In this document: positions 35,793 to 46,942 of the stretch, one piece after another | Layout: every line of letters begins with the position of its first letter | Numbering within the stretch: position 1 is the first letter of the stretch | NCBI GenBank assembly: GCA_034509495.1 | Contig: CM067507.1 | Span: 19,152,602-19,216,601 of the forward strand | Source: Acestrorhynchus altus | Lineage: Eukaryota > Chordata > Actinopteri > Characiformes > Acestrorhynchidae | Reading direction: 5' to 3' | DNA: 64,000 nucleotides | Notes under the pieces: generated by a model | What the model was told of the DNA's origin: nothing | The model's input: only the letters and a program-made list of their open reading frames with translations | Databases searched by the model: none | Position numbers and translations under genes: made by a program

Positions 35793-35818
35793 CCCCCCCC
35801 ACCCCCCCACCCCCCCAC
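35793..35818. repeat. poly(C)-rich tract
   Basis: Three runs of 7-8 C are separated by CA. The complementary strand is G-quadruplex-prone. Confidence 0.9.
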
Positions 35819-36007
35819 ATACACAAAGGTGCTCTTTGAACAGTAGTTTGGGTGTCAGAGCGCAGGAGGGGAGCGTGCTTTAACTAAAACCATAGTGATG
35901 TGATTAGAGAGAGCAGTGACAGCAAACATTGTTTTCCCACTGACTGATTGTCAGCACTCATCTCTTCAGCTGACAGCCTGCATCCCCTTACAGCCCCTCA
36001 TCGGAAT

Positions 36008-36009
<2 letters not shown>

Positions 36010-36081
<72 letters not shown>

Positions 36082-36138
36082 CTACGCGTGTACGCGCGCA
36101 AGTGTGTGTGTCTGTGTGTGTGTGTGTGTGTGTGTGCG
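36010..36138. repeat. two (GT)n microsatellites with a short (GA)n
   Basis: GT units at about 36010-36075 and 36102-36136 flank a CG-containing spacer (TACGCGTGTACGCGCGC). A GA run follows to 36150. Confidence 0.96.
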
Positions 36139-36216
36139 AGAGAGAGAGAGAATTTCTCATTGTCTGTCTCATGCATGCCTATCAGCACCTCAGTGTGCTA
36201 CACATTGCAATTTTCC

Positions 36217-36217
<1 letters not shown>

Positions 36218-36282
<65 letters not shown>
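36218..36282. repeat. (GT)n microsatellite
   Basis: About 32 GT units, ending about 175 bases before the candidate exon start codon. Confidence 0.97.
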
Positions 36283-36284
<2 letters not shown>

Positions 36285-36458
36285 ATTGCAGTGTGTGGCC
36301 TACAAAGAGGGTGGTGAAATCATTAAACATTCATACTCACCTCAGTGATAGCAGAAGCACTGTGGCTCATTCTCTTTGATTCACTCCAATGCTGAGCACT
36401 CCCGTCATTTATCCAGCTCCACTTTCAACTCCTACAGGCCGCTTGAAATGTAGCCGCC

Positions 36459-36561
36459 ATGGTGACGCAACAGGCAGTCCACACTGCTACTATGGTTGTG
36501 GTGCAAATGAACCTTCTTCTCTTATGGTTTACTTTGATCGCAGTATTCTGCACACCGGACG
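36459..36561 (+). CDS. candidate start exon encoding a signal peptide; gene not identified
   Basis: The start sits in GCCGCCATGG, a textbook Kozak context, with an in-frame TGA 15 bases upstream. The 34 codons read MVTQQAVHTATMVVVQ then MNLLLLWFTLIAVFCTPD. That gives a hydrophobic core of about 15 residues (from Asn18/Leu19) followed by a small-residue region suited to signal peptidase. Translation may also begin at Met12 or Met17. After one base of codon 35 comes GTAAGA (36562-36567), a consensus splice donor, leaving a phase-1 junction. That phase is common where a signal peptide joins Ig, CUB, EGF or other extracellular modules. A C/T-rich stretch ending CTACAG at 36437 could be an acceptor, making the exon 36438-36561. 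If unspliced, the frame stops at TAG within 12 bases. I do not recognise the protein. A chance frame is the main alternative. Confidence 0.45.
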
Positions 36562-36829
36562 GTAAGATTTAGGGATGTAGTTGTTCACTATGTTTAACTC
36601 CTAAGTGTCCAGAAGCCACTTTCTCTCTAATGTAACTGAAGAACGTCAGTCAGTTTGCAACATGTGCCATGTAATAACTGTCAATAAGACAAGAGAATCA
36701 GGTCAAGCCAGGAGGCTATATAATTGTCATTCCATCTGTAGAACAGAGTGAAATTATTTTCCTTATGGACCAACATGAAAAAACAGAAACAAAAAAACAA
36801 TACAAAACAGACTCTACTTAAAATGCAAA
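36562..36829. other. unassigned sequence (putative intron start)
   Basis: This is AT-rich and holds nothing recognisable apart from the donor at its left edge. Confidence 0.45.
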
Positions 36830-36935
36830 TGTGCATTTAGAAGATGCACTTATCCAGAGCAACTTACAAAAGTGCTTCCCTGTTTACTCAGAACATATCC
36901 TTAGCTAGTTTGTAGAGGTAGACAGCAAGTGACTA
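36830..36935. repeat. fish SINE-like tail fragment
   Basis: GCATTTAGAAGATGCACTTA followed by TCCAGAGCAACTTACA matches the phrase CATTTAGCTGATGCTCTTAT / CCAGAGCAACTTACAG at 39359-39394. This is a very common fish repeat end. Confidence 0.7.
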
Positions 36936-38016
36936 CCATGGCAAACTCGTTCCGCCACTGGTGCCTTTTTCTTCTATGCATCAAGCCAAGTCTTTCTCGA
37001 AGTTTGAAGTTTGAATGGCAATGTACATATACACTGCTTCAAGTCTAAATGCTGAAGGATTCACTATACCCCTCTAGCACAAGTCTGGCATTAGAGATGA
37101 TGCCAATAGATTCTGCTAATATTTACCTGCTCCTGAGAGTCCTAATCTACTGGCAGTACAGCTTGGTTACGCTTAGTATGCATTTCCACATCTGTGGGAT
37201 GCAAGGATACAAACTTTAAACTACCACAATGTATCTATTAGAAGGTGTCCAGAAACATCTGCACATATATATAGTGTATTTGACTGTAAGGTATTATTAT
37301 AATAAGTTAGAATAGATTTCTAAACTGATAATGACAATGGAACTGATAATATACTAGTGGCTAATTAGTAATGATATATACTGAATATGTATCTCTGTTT
37401 TCTAATTGACTGACATTACTGATTGTAATGACTGGATTATTAAGGATTATTACAACTGATTATTGGTGGTTATTGACAGACAAATCTTTTATTGATAAAA
37501 TTATATGTCATTGCAATGGTACTGAGCATGTAATTAATAGCTAATCAATAAACCTTCACTGGCATAAATAAAGACAAGGCTCCATATGCAAGTCTGCAAG
37601 TGTTTGTCAGGTTTGGGTTATGGTTCTTCCAAACACCAAGAGGAAGTTTTAATGTTGGGAAGGTAAAATAGTCGAAATAATGTTGTTGATCCAGAAGGAA
37701 ATAGTTTGTACATAATAAAGTGTATGATCTGCTTATGAACATTGTCATGTTTGCTTGCCAGTACTTGTAGTTATTAGATTAAAAATAACCATGAAATTCA
37801 AGAATATGCTTCCCAAATTTACTTAAATTATTCCTAACTGAGACAGATCATTCTGTGAAATGATCCTTCTACAACATTCTTGACACTGTATCACCATACT
37901 GTAATCTAATGGTATGATCCTTTCTCGAAAAATGGGCTTGGTCGGTGCATTTACTTAAATAAGTACAAATTGTAGAACATAATTCTATCTCATTAACTCT
38001 CTCTCCTCTCTCTCTC
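36936..38016. other. unassigned AT-rich sequence
   Basis: AACTGAT/TGATTATT-like words recur irregularly at 37315-37480. No gene or defined repeat was seen. Confidence 0.5.
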
Positions 38017-38017
38017 A

Positions 38018-38096
<79 letters not shown>
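38017..38096. repeat. (CA)n microsatellite
   Basis: About 37 CA units after a CT run. Confidence 0.97.
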
Positions 38097-38098
<2 letters not shown>

Positions 38099-38561
38099 TC
38101 TCTCATTCTCATTTAATGGTTGAGATGTTCTCCATCTGAGCCTAGGATGAGGGGATGCCTGTGGCAAAGTGCTGGTCAGAAACGGGGTACTGCAGGTTTC
38201 CAATGGCATGTTCCAGTAAACTGCCAACATAGATGGACAGTTGGCATTGGCAGTCTACCAGCTGGAGTCAGCATAGCTGCCATTCTGAATGCCCCCGATG
38301 TCACTCTGCTACTCATCTGTCATCCAAACGCCACATTAATACACAGATTTGCTGCTGTTCTGATCAGGCAGGCCAGAACAAATCAAGAGTAAACTGTCTT
38401 CAGTGAAAAGGTCTCATCCCTAATCAACGGTGAAAGGAGGGAAATAAGAGAGTAGAAGATGATTGGAAGGTTAAATGAGAAGATTAAATAGGTAAAGCAT
38501 GGGCAAGGAAATACAATTCACTGTCCTGGGGGCATGGAGAGGAAATAAGTCAGGTAGTTAC
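38097..38561. other. unassigned sequence
   Basis: The open frame at 38120-38392 (90 codons) has no recognised domain. Confidence 0.45.
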
Positions 38562-38746
38562 ACATCCTTAAAATAAAGGTTCTTCAGATGGTTCTTTGAA
38601 TGATGCCATAGAAGAAATACCTTTGGTTACATAAAGAACCATATTTGCAATATTTTCTTTAGACACTTCATACAAACATCATTATTCATGGAACCATAAA
38701 TATTGAATCAATTGCATCACTTAATGAACCCTTTATTTTTAAGGGT
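38562..38746. mobile_element. MITE, 185 bp, with AAAATAAAGGTTC ends
   Basis: The left end CATCCTTAAAATAAAGGTTC and the right end in reverse complement ACCCTTAAAAATAAAGGGTTC form inverted repeats. The interior contains AAAGAACC and GAACCATA words typical of a widespread fish MITE. There is no coding capacity. Fragments with similar words appear near 60735-60800 and 63655-63700. Confidence 0.75.
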
Positions 38747-39335
38747 AAAATGTTTTCAGTTTTGACACTTTATAGAGATGACAAGCTATTCTACTATTCC
38801 ACACTACGAAATATATCAGTCTACTTTTTTTTTAAAAATTCACATAATCTGAATCTGGAAATTGCTCTATTATATTGTGTTCAAAATTTCATGATGGTTG
38901 GAGTCCAGTGAATTCCAGTGAATATTCTACCTTTAAAAGCACCGATCGAATGTTTGATACAAGTGTAACACACGTAATACACACACAGGTCAGTGGTGAG
39001 CTGAAAGCCAATGTGTTTACATTTCAAAATGTAATGCAGACAACATTCTCTGCAATATTTGTATGCAGAAGACAAAGCTGACAACACTTCCAACCTAAAC
39101 AAACACCCAGTCAAACACATAATATTTGTTAAACTGAAAAATGATCCGGATTTAATAGTCTGAAACCGAATCCCTGATGCTAACATTAGCAACGTGCCTG
39201 CAGCTACTGTCAGTGTAGCATGCAGGTAACCCAGGGATTTGCTTACAACATCTAATCATAACAGTGTGGAATATAGCTCACTCCATTCCAGTACACTGAA
39301 AATCAGAGCACAGCAGAGCTAGCAAACACTAGACA
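38747..39335. other. unassigned sequence
   Basis: Two overlapping frames on opposite strands (38875-39081, 38881-39192) have no domain content. Nothing else was recognised. Confidence 0.5.
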
Positions 39336-39535
39336 TTAACATTTACATTTACATTTATGACATTTAGCTGATGCTCTTATCCAGAGCAACTTACAGGTTT
39401 ACTCATATTACAGAGAATGGCCAGAGTAGTGTTAGGAGTCTTCCCCAAGGACTCTTATTGGTGTAGCTTAGCATATGAACTGAACCCCAGTTGCCCATAT
39501 GGTGTGGGGCCTCTGTTACACCAACATAGCATCTA
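39336..39535 (-). mobile_element. tRNA-like SINE copy
   Basis: It shares with 50225-50407 the ordered phrases TTACTCATAT, CAGAGTAGTGTTAGGA, GGACTCTTATTGGTGT and CCCAGT...CCCATATGGTGTGG/CCCACATGGTGTGG. The tail CATTTAGCTGATGCTCTTAT also links it to the fragment at 36830. The B-box region here is decayed (reverse complement GGGGTTCAGTT). Confidence 0.75.
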
Positions 39536-41404
39536 AAATTTTGGTTGGAATATGAATAGTACCCAACCCTAGATATCTGTATGTAAATTGATTATGATGT
39601 GTTACCTCAGGAGGTGACTTGGGAATGCCCACACCTGTACAAATTGTGAGGTGGTATATTGTGAGTAAAGTTGAATAATAGCCAGCGTGTTCATGGCAAG
39701 TCTCTGTGAATTATTGAGGGAGTCATGATAGCAATTTCCAGCTGGATGGACATTCCATTTATGAAATTGTTTGGGCATTGAACATTCCTCAAACCACAGT
39801 GTCACATATGTACTTATATGAAAATATGTGATAGAAGGCATTACCCATAGTGGACAGCATAGTGGCTGTCCATGGGTGCCTAAAAATCATGACTGGAGGT
39901 GTCTGACTAGAATTGTAGATTTCTCTGGCAGAAATCAGATTCACATTCAATGAAGAAATCCTTGCACACATATTGCACTATTGATTAGACAGTGATAATT
40001 ATCATTTCTATACTGTATTATCAGATTCAGGTGTTCCACATTTTCCATTTGTTTCCAGGGTCAAGGGGTGATAGAACTGGTGAAACATTCATCTGTACTG
40101 TATGTTTTAAACCATATTTTGGCATACCTTTCAAATATCTGCGACTTTGAAGAGTTAAAGGTTTTTTGACAGAATGAAGTTTTCCTGGCTGGGATTATTA
40201 GGTCCTGAGGGAGCAGATCGATGTCTGGCAGAGGCAATGTTTGGGGCAGGTGTGAAGAGATTGTTGCACCCTGCCTGACTCGGATATGGCTGCAGTCCAC
40301 CGCGTGCTAGCTGCAGGAAACAGACAGCCCAAATATTCCATCTCACTGGCTGCTGAAACTGTAACATATTACACCAAACAGCATTGCTGTATGCCTGTGT
40401 GTCAAATGAGTACATTGTAGCCATATAATGTCAAGCATTGCTCGTCAGTACCTACATCAAAGAAGCTTGATATATGACAGGAATTGCTGTATTTTGTTTT
40501 GTAATTGAGCATGCAGCTGCAATGCATGACTAATAAACTTGTCTTCTATTGAGGAAATGCAGAGGATTAATATTCCTGTAATCCTTTTTAAAGGTTGAAG
40601 AAAAGCAGATGAATACATTTATTATGGACTTTCATGAGTGTACATGGTTTCCTATTTCATCATTAGTATTTCCACAAAACAAACACATATGGTATCTTAG
40701 AACATTAGAGGAAACATGCCACTTCACCCCGGGCTTGTTTTCTTAGTGATTTTCGTCAAGGCAATTTTTCACAAATTTGCAGGGGGGAAAGGAAAACTGG
40801 AAGACGGCTATTTATGGACACTGTTTGTCCATGGCTGTGGCAGCTGAGGCTTATTTGTACAACTTGCCATATCTTGCCTGCAAGAAGATAACTTTGCAGC
40901 TTTTACCATTATGTTATGATATATGTTGGGCTTGCAGGTGCTTAGCCTAGGCCTGAGGGGTGGAGAGAGGTTTTAAGATAAAAGATGTGTTATCACTTGC
41001 TGACAGTAATTCAACAGGACCTGCAGGTCAGGCCACTAATGTTGGTTTGAAAAAGAGTTTTGTGTCATCTACCTGTGGATGCTAGAGTGGTGGCACACTC
41101 TGCCCGCAACCTGTATCTGTTAAACAGAGCTTATTAAGGCCCAGTTCCAAGAAACAAGAAGCTACACAGCTTCATGTATAATGTTTTTGCTGATGTGAGA
41201 TATCACCCTCTGGTTAAAAGAAATTGTTTTCATATTTATGGCAGTCATTAGAGTTTAATCCTTAGATTCCATATTGTTATTTTGCTATATTAAGAATATA
41301 TATAACTATAATAAGAATATAACAAATAAGGCATTATCATCATCTGTGAGGTTAAAGTTATTTCTTCTGTTCCAATAAAATTATACAATATATTCCTGGA
41401 CAGG
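39536..41404. other. unassigned sequence
   Basis: Unique-looking sequence with several short open frames (39602-39841, 40061-40424) and no recognised domain. No arrays were seen. Confidence 0.5.
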
Positions 41405-41503
41405 GATTAAAACAATCTATTCACTCATGTCCTACCAGTTCAGGGAATTGAACCGGCAACCTTCCAGTCACAAGGATGGTTCCCTAGCCACCAGCCATAT
41501 ATA
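41405..41503 (-). mobile_element. tRNA-derived SINE head fragment
   Basis: In reverse complement it reads TGGCTAGGGAACC (A-box-like), then CTTGTGACTGGAAGGTTGCC and a B box GGTTCAATTCC. That is the layout of a tRNA-derived SINE 5' end. The body is missing. Confidence 0.65.
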
Positions 41504-41599
41504 TGTAAGTGATTAAAATATTAGACCAAAAAGCTATGTTTATTTGGAAAACTTAAATAAATAAATATATTTGATAAATAAAAGTAAGCTCCAGTACTC

Positions 41600-42226
41600 T
41601 GTATGGTGGCCTCTAGCCTGGATACAAGATGAGATATGAAGGAATGCAGGTTCTGCATGGCAAATGAGCTTAGTGGCCTCCATCATCCATGAATGGAAAA
41701 AGTTTGGAACCACCAGGTCTCTTCATAGAGGTGGCTGCCAGTCCAAACTGAGTTATCATGGTAGAGGGGCCTTGGTCAGGGAGGTGACCAAGAACCCAAT
41801 AGTCACTCTGAGAGAGCTCCAGTGTTGCTCTGTGGAGAGAGGAGAACCTTACAGAAGGACAACCATTTCTACAGCACTCCATGAATCAGGCCCGTATGGT
41901 AGAGTGGCCAGACTGAAGCCACTCCTCAGTAAAAGGCTCGTGGCAGCCTGTCTGGAGTTAGCCAAAAGGCACCTAAAGGAATCTCAGACCATGAGAAACA
42001 AAAAGATTGAACTTTGTGGACTGAATGCAAAGTGTCATGTCTGGAGGAAACCAGGCACTGCTCATCACCTAGCCAATACTATTCCTACAGTGAAGCATGG
42101 TTGGAGTTTATCTTACAACATGACAAGAACCCTAAGCACACAGCCAAGATAATAAAGGCTTAAAAAATGTATCCATTTTGGAATAGATGTGCAAAATATA
42201 AAGTGAATACTTCTGGATGCACTGTA
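41600..42226 (+). mobile_element. Tc1-family transposase relic with internal deletions
   Basis: The 162-codon frame at 41664-42152 follows a Tc1 transposase from the DNA-binding domain: STV-like ASIIHEWKKFGTTRSL, an altered GRPS hook, LVREVTKNPIVTLRELQ, RRTTISTALHESGPYGRVAR and KPLLSKR. It then runs into the catalytic domain (KIELCGLNAKCHVWRKPGTA). The segment holding the first catalytic Asp is gone between residues 112 and 113 (MRNK|KIEL). A second, larger deletion after TVKHG joins directly to a DPKHTAK-like segment, where the frame ends. The right end GTGAATACTTCTGGATGCAC (42203-42222) is the terminal inverted repeat. The left terminus was not found. Inactive. Confidence 0.9.
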
Positions 42227-42269
42227 TTTATGTACAGACTAAAATTTGTTGATGTTAGAACTGTAAGTG

Positions 42270-42400
42270 GATACAGTATTATACAGCCATAACATTATGA
42301 CAACCTCTTTGTTTCTACAAATACTGTCCATTTTATCTGCTCCTCTTACCATACAGGAGCACTTTGTAGTTCTATAATTACAGATTGCCTATAAACAAAA
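42270..42400. repeat. dispersed repeat family P, copy B (end fragment)
   Basis: It contains CATAACATTATGACAACCTC, then TACTGTCCATTTTATCTGC, AGCACTTTGTAGTTCTATAA and TTACAGATTG, aligned with the start of the copy at 3855. It directly follows the Tc1 terminus. Confidence 0.65.
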
Positions 42401-42952
42401 CAGCTAACAAAATCAACACATGTACCAATAAGGCTGAACAAAAACCTATGGTCAAATTATGTTAATTTGATCAGTACACAGACAATAAAAACACGTGTAT
42501 CTTATACTTTTATCATGGGGAAAAATGTAAACTGCTTGCCCCTTACAATATGCACATGTATCACACCAAGTGTGGACAATGAGGAACAGTGTGGAAATGT
42601 CTGGAGTCAGGAATTGTCATACTCAGGTGAATAAGAGCATGCTATTTTTGCAGGTAGTTGTGGTTTATGTCAATAATTCAGACCCATTATTTTAACATTA
42701 GAATGCAAGTTAAGGAATCCCAGTGCATGGAAAATCTAAACATCTATTCAGATGCTCACAGTCTGCAAATGAAAGAAGAATGTCACTGTGAAATATAATG
42801 AAAGACAACATAAAAGTCTCATAAACTCTCATAAAATATGTGCATACTTGACTAAAATGTACTCTAAAATATATTTTGTACATATATTAAGATTCAGAAC
42901 AATCTCCTGTCCACTACTGGCACTGTTTTGCCAAATGGCAGATGGCCATAAG
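42401..42952. other. unassigned sequence
   Basis: AT-rich; nothing recognised. Confidence 0.5.
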
Positions 42953-43170
42953 GGTCAGGGTAATAGTTAGGGTAATGTTTAGGGAAACGGTGAGGGTTAG
43001 GTTAAGTTAGGTTACGTTAGTTTAGGTTAGGTTAGGTTAGGTTTATGCTAAGTTTAGGTCATGGTTAAGGTTAAGGTCAGGGTTAGGGTAAAGGTTAGGT
43101 TAAATTTAGGTTATGGTTAAGATTAGGTAAGAATTAGGTTAGGTTTTAGGTTATGTTTAGGTGTAGAGTG
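42953..43170. repeat. degenerate TTAGGT/TTAGGG (interstitial telomere-like) tract
   Basis: GTTAGGTT, GGGTTAGGGT and TTAAGGTTAAGG words fill about 218 bases, with the best run (TTAGGTTAGGTTAGGTT) near 43023-43041. The repeat is too diverged for a recent telomere fusion. Confidence 0.8.
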
Positions 43171-43739
43171 TAGGTAGAGATGTGGTTTCAGGTGTTTTGT
43201 AACATTCTCTGTTTAAACTGTTTGAATAGCGTCAGTAATTTGTGCATATGTCCTAAGGTAACACTTTATTTTGTACACTCCTGGAATGCTCTTTTAGTCC
43301 CATATGTACAACTTTCTTAAGACCAGGCTGGCACAAGATGTAGATGGAATTTATTATGATTCCATTTTGAATTACTGTTGTATTCACAAGGGTGAAACTT
43401 TGATAATGCTGAAGTTTATCCTTGTACACAGAAAGCACTGATGCTACTGTAAGTATTTCTCATAAGGAATCATGATTTGTTTGTTTGACACAGGTAAAAA
43501 TATCTCTGAAAAGTCATCCAGGAAAGCAAGCAAGAAAAATCCTGCTTTACAATTAATTAACCCAAATCCTTTCAGCAGGGTTTCACTATGTTTTAAAAGC
43601 TTGAAACTTGACCATTAACCTCAAAATGGATGAGGAAAAAAACACTCTCTCCCTGTCTTTTTTCCCCTCTGCAAAATGTGACATAAAAAGCTTGTGAAAT
43701 GAAATGATGAGTTTAAAATGTCTTTTTGTGGTAAACCCA
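43171..43739. other. unassigned sequence
   Basis: Nothing was recognised. Confidence 0.5.
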
Positions 43740-44180
43740 ATTACGGTTTGCACGTTTTTTTTTCCACCTCACAAAAAGCCCTGCATTAGGACGAGGGCTA
43801 GTTATTAGTTCTGCCTTCGTTATTTTACAAATCATTTCTGTTTGCCTTCCACGTGCCACCGTGCTGAAAAGTGGGCTCCAATTAGAAAGGCATTAAAACA
43901 GCAGCCAGGACTTAGCTGCATTACACCCTGCTATGACATTCCACCTGCCATTATGTTATTAGTGAAGAAGTGGATCGAGAGAGAGCAGGGGAAAAAGGGG
44001 CTTTTAATTGAAAATATTAAGAAATAAAGCCATTTTTGAAAGTAGCAGCCTGTAGCCTTTAGAGCTTCTGGCAGCTGTGTGCTCTCAGAATAAAGTCCTA
44101 ATCCAGAGCGATTTGACTAAAAATCTCTCTCTAGAGTGAATTCATTGTGGGAATCAGCTCAGCCCAGCTTTGTTCAGCTT
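43740..44180. promoter_or_regulatory. candidate conserved non-coding regulatory element
   Basis: A non-repetitive patch with eight CpGs, an E-box palindrome CACGTG (in TTCCACGTGCC near 43851), homeodomain-type cores (CCAATTAG, TTTTAATTG, TTATTAG) and long runs of mixed words without stops on one strand. The frame 43842-44027 shows no domain. The texture fits a vertebrate developmental enhancer, but conservation is untested. Confidence 0.4.
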
Positions 44181-44908
44181 GTATGAAAAGAAATCTGTTT
44201 ATAAAATCATCTTTTTAGCCTTCCTGTGCTTCTATAGACCTAATATGTGGAACTAAGGCTGTAGACAAAGAGGCGAAGTTGAGTTACTGTGCTTGCGTTT
44301 GGTAGCGTGGAGTTAGGATAGCGTTTGTGTCTGGCATTCATTATCGTTGCTTAGAATATAGCTTTCTCGCTTGCACTCTGACAGATGGGCCAGGAGAGAT
44401 CCTCTGTGTAGTCTTCACACACCCTGACATGTCATCTGTCATCTGATTCGGGTCATTGTTTGCAGCTCAATGGCAGCGTGAGGCACTGGGAAAGGAGCCT
44501 GGCGACCGCGTGCATGCCTCTTGGAGCCCCACACCCTGCTGTCTCATCCCCCACATGACCCAGCCATCCCTGCACCCCCCCTGTTCTAACCACCAAAGCT
44601 GCATTAGCAGCCTGTTTCCAACATTGTCACAGAACTGACAGGCTTTGTACTGTTATTGAAGAGGAGATTTACATGGCATAGTGTTAACTGTTAGTTACTG
44701 ACCCTACTTCAATATTTTGAAACGTAGACATTCTTACTGTTGTTGGTGTTCTTTTGCTAGAGAGTGAGGATTGAAGGGCTGAGACTACTAATAAAAAATA
44801 TATTTTTTTATTATTTTTTTGTTGTATTACAAATCACACCTTCCATATAATTGTCATAGTAATTTGAATGAAAAGAGAAATGTTTCCATCAGTTTGCCAT
44901 CAATTGAG
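44181..44908. other. unassigned sequence
   Basis: Unique-looking. A short frame at 44456-44638 has no domain. Nothing else was seen. Confidence 0.45.
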
Positions 44909-45424
44909 TTTGTGTGTAAAATCAATACCCAAAACGGTTATGAAAGTAGCGCTGTCTCTGAGGCAGAACAACTGCCACTGATTAAATAAATAACAATTAA
45001 ATAACCAGTGGACAGAGTGTATCTGCTCCTCAGAGCTTTATATGTTATGTTATGTTATATATGAAAAATGTGCAAAGATTTTGTTTGTTTTAAAAAATCG
45101 TTTTTATATGGTGTTTCTAAGAAAACTACTAATTGTGCAGGCAAACTGCCAATAATCCTACAAAATTACAGCTGTGGTAGAATTGCCTCTTTGTGTGACA
45201 ATGTCAAAACAAAACATCATGGTAGTCTCATGCATGCAGCAAAGAAAAGATTGGATAGAAGCTGTGGAATGCTGTCTTAGAATCTATCTTGCTAGTTTCC
45301 AGTTTTCTGAGAAACTGGCTCCAGTTTTCATGGTTATTGGTTATAGTCTGAACCAATTGCGTTTATGCTGCCCAGAGGTAGAGCTGCCTTCAGAACTATT
45401 TTGAGTAGTGATTTTGCACACAAG
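44909..45424. mobile_element. inverted-repeat DNA element, family S, copy 1 (about 516 bp)
   Basis: The left end TTTGTGTGTAAAATCAATAC and the right end in reverse complement CTTGTGTGCAAAATCACTAC begin terminal inverted repeats of about 60 bp. Both continue through a CTCAAAA- or CCCAAAACGG-type segment to CTCTGAGGCAGAAC or a variant. The middle phrase CAGCAAAGAAAAGATTGGAT followed by AGAAGCTGTGGAAT recurs in copy 2. No transposase was found; the two plus-strand frames (45068-45280, 45174-45404) are read-through of it. Confidence 0.75.
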
Positions 45425-45794
45425 TGAAACTTGAGCTGTTAATTCTAAAAGTTGGTGCAAAAGCTTCTGATGAATAGATCACATCGACCTGAGAGTTTGA
45501 ACACAAGATTTTATAGAACAAGAAAAACAATCTGAAATGTTCGACATTGGCTAAAATTGTAAAAGGGACTTCTAAAGTAGAAAAAAATTATATTATTTAG
45601 ACACATTTCTTCTGATAAATATTACATGTTCAAACTTCTGAATTTTTGTTATTTTTTGCTGCATTGGATGAAAAAAAACATGTACTGCCTAAGTGTACTT
45701 ACTACTTTAATTTAATTCAGTTCAATAAAAATAATTTCCATAATGCACGTTGTTTCAAATCGGTTTTATAGAGATCTATCATGCTAATGCTACA
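45425..45794. other. unassigned AT-rich sequence
   Basis: Nothing was recognised. Confidence 0.5.
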
Positions 45795-45905
45795 GTGGCA
45801 AAGAAAAACTCCTTCAGAGCAAAAATGAAGAAATCTTGAGAGGAGCTAAGACTCAAAACTGTAACCCATACTTCTCTGGTCAACATCAGTAGCAAATAAA
45901 TTTAT
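45795..45905. repeat. dispersed repeat family Q, second fragment
   Basis: It shares AAAAACTCCTTCAGAGC, GAAGAAATCTTGAGAGGA and AAGACTCAAAACTG with 11100-11200. The family may extend to about 46330, where TGACAGACTGGCAGCAGCAC recalls a common fish repeat, but this is unsure. Confidence 0.55.
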
Positions 45906-46877
45906 AGAAATAAAAGAAAGGAAAGTAATTACGAGAAAAAAATAATAGTCAAATTATGTGGAACTATCACAAATGTGAGAGCAAGCCATGGTTTATGAGA
46001 ATGTGAGTCAGTGCAGGACACATGCTCAGTGTTATTGTATACTAGATAAAACTGGTGCAGAGTCTATTCAGATTAAATCATCATAGTAGTAGTATACAGC
46101 ATTATCCTGCTTTGAGAAAGGATCCACAACTGGACAGCATCAGCGCAGGCTGCAGGGAAGTGAATAGCCAGATTGTGGCAACACTGAGTCAGACAGTAGG
46201 AACAGGTCATCTCTAAGCATTGACATAAAGAGGAACAGATTACATCAAATAGTAGTATAGCATATAGCAGTAGAATAAGGAGAAACTGGTCCAGATGACA
46301 GACTGGCAGCAGCACCAAAATGCCAGCAGACTTGCACCAGGATTGGGCAGCTCAGAATAAGAGAGAGAGAGTCTGTTCTCTTGCTTCAGTTAGATGCAGT
46401 ATATAACTGATTAATGATTAACTTGAATCACAGTTAATTACCTCATGTTTCTGTTGTTAGTGGTGATACCAACCCAGGTTTAAGCTACTACTGTTCGAAA
46501 ATGATCTCAACAAGATCAAGGGTTTTGTGTACCTTTCTGCTGACCAAACCATTGCCCTGCTGTTATAAACCTCAGTATTGTCTTGTAAGCAATATTACTG
46601 CTGCCAATAGAAACTGCTTTTAGAGATAAATTGTACATAAACTGCCTAAACTGTAGTGTAATAATGTTAAAGGATAGTAGGGAGTAACTGAGTAGGTGTC
46701 AGGCTGGTTGTGCAGGGTTGCTGGTGTAGCTGTGGCCTCGGTGCAAGCTGCAGATTTAAATGATGAACTGCAGGGTGCCTTTTCTCTCTCTGGCATTGCT
46801 TTGGACCTTGGGTCATGGCTGCTGTTCTACTGGCAGAGGTGCATGCATAAATCTGCTTAGTTGCATGCATGCAATGA

Positions 46878-46879
<2 letters not shown>
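45906..46879. other. unassigned sequence
   Basis: No gene was recognised. Part of 46080-46360 may belong to family Q. Confidence 0.45.
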
Positions 46880-46940
<61 letters not shown>

Positions 46941-46942
46941 CA
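46880..46942. repeat. (GT)n microsatellite with a (GC)4 end
   Basis: About 27 GT units are followed by GCGCGCGCAC, an alternating purine-pyrimidine run with Z-DNA potential. Confidence 0.96.

Noticed and set aside
35916..36379. Cys-Val-rich frames up to 143 codons
   Set aside because: Translation of the (GT)n arrays in each phase.
42953..43170. True telomere or chromosome end
   Set aside because: Units are degenerate (TTAGGT, TTAAGG and others) and unique sequence continues on both sides.
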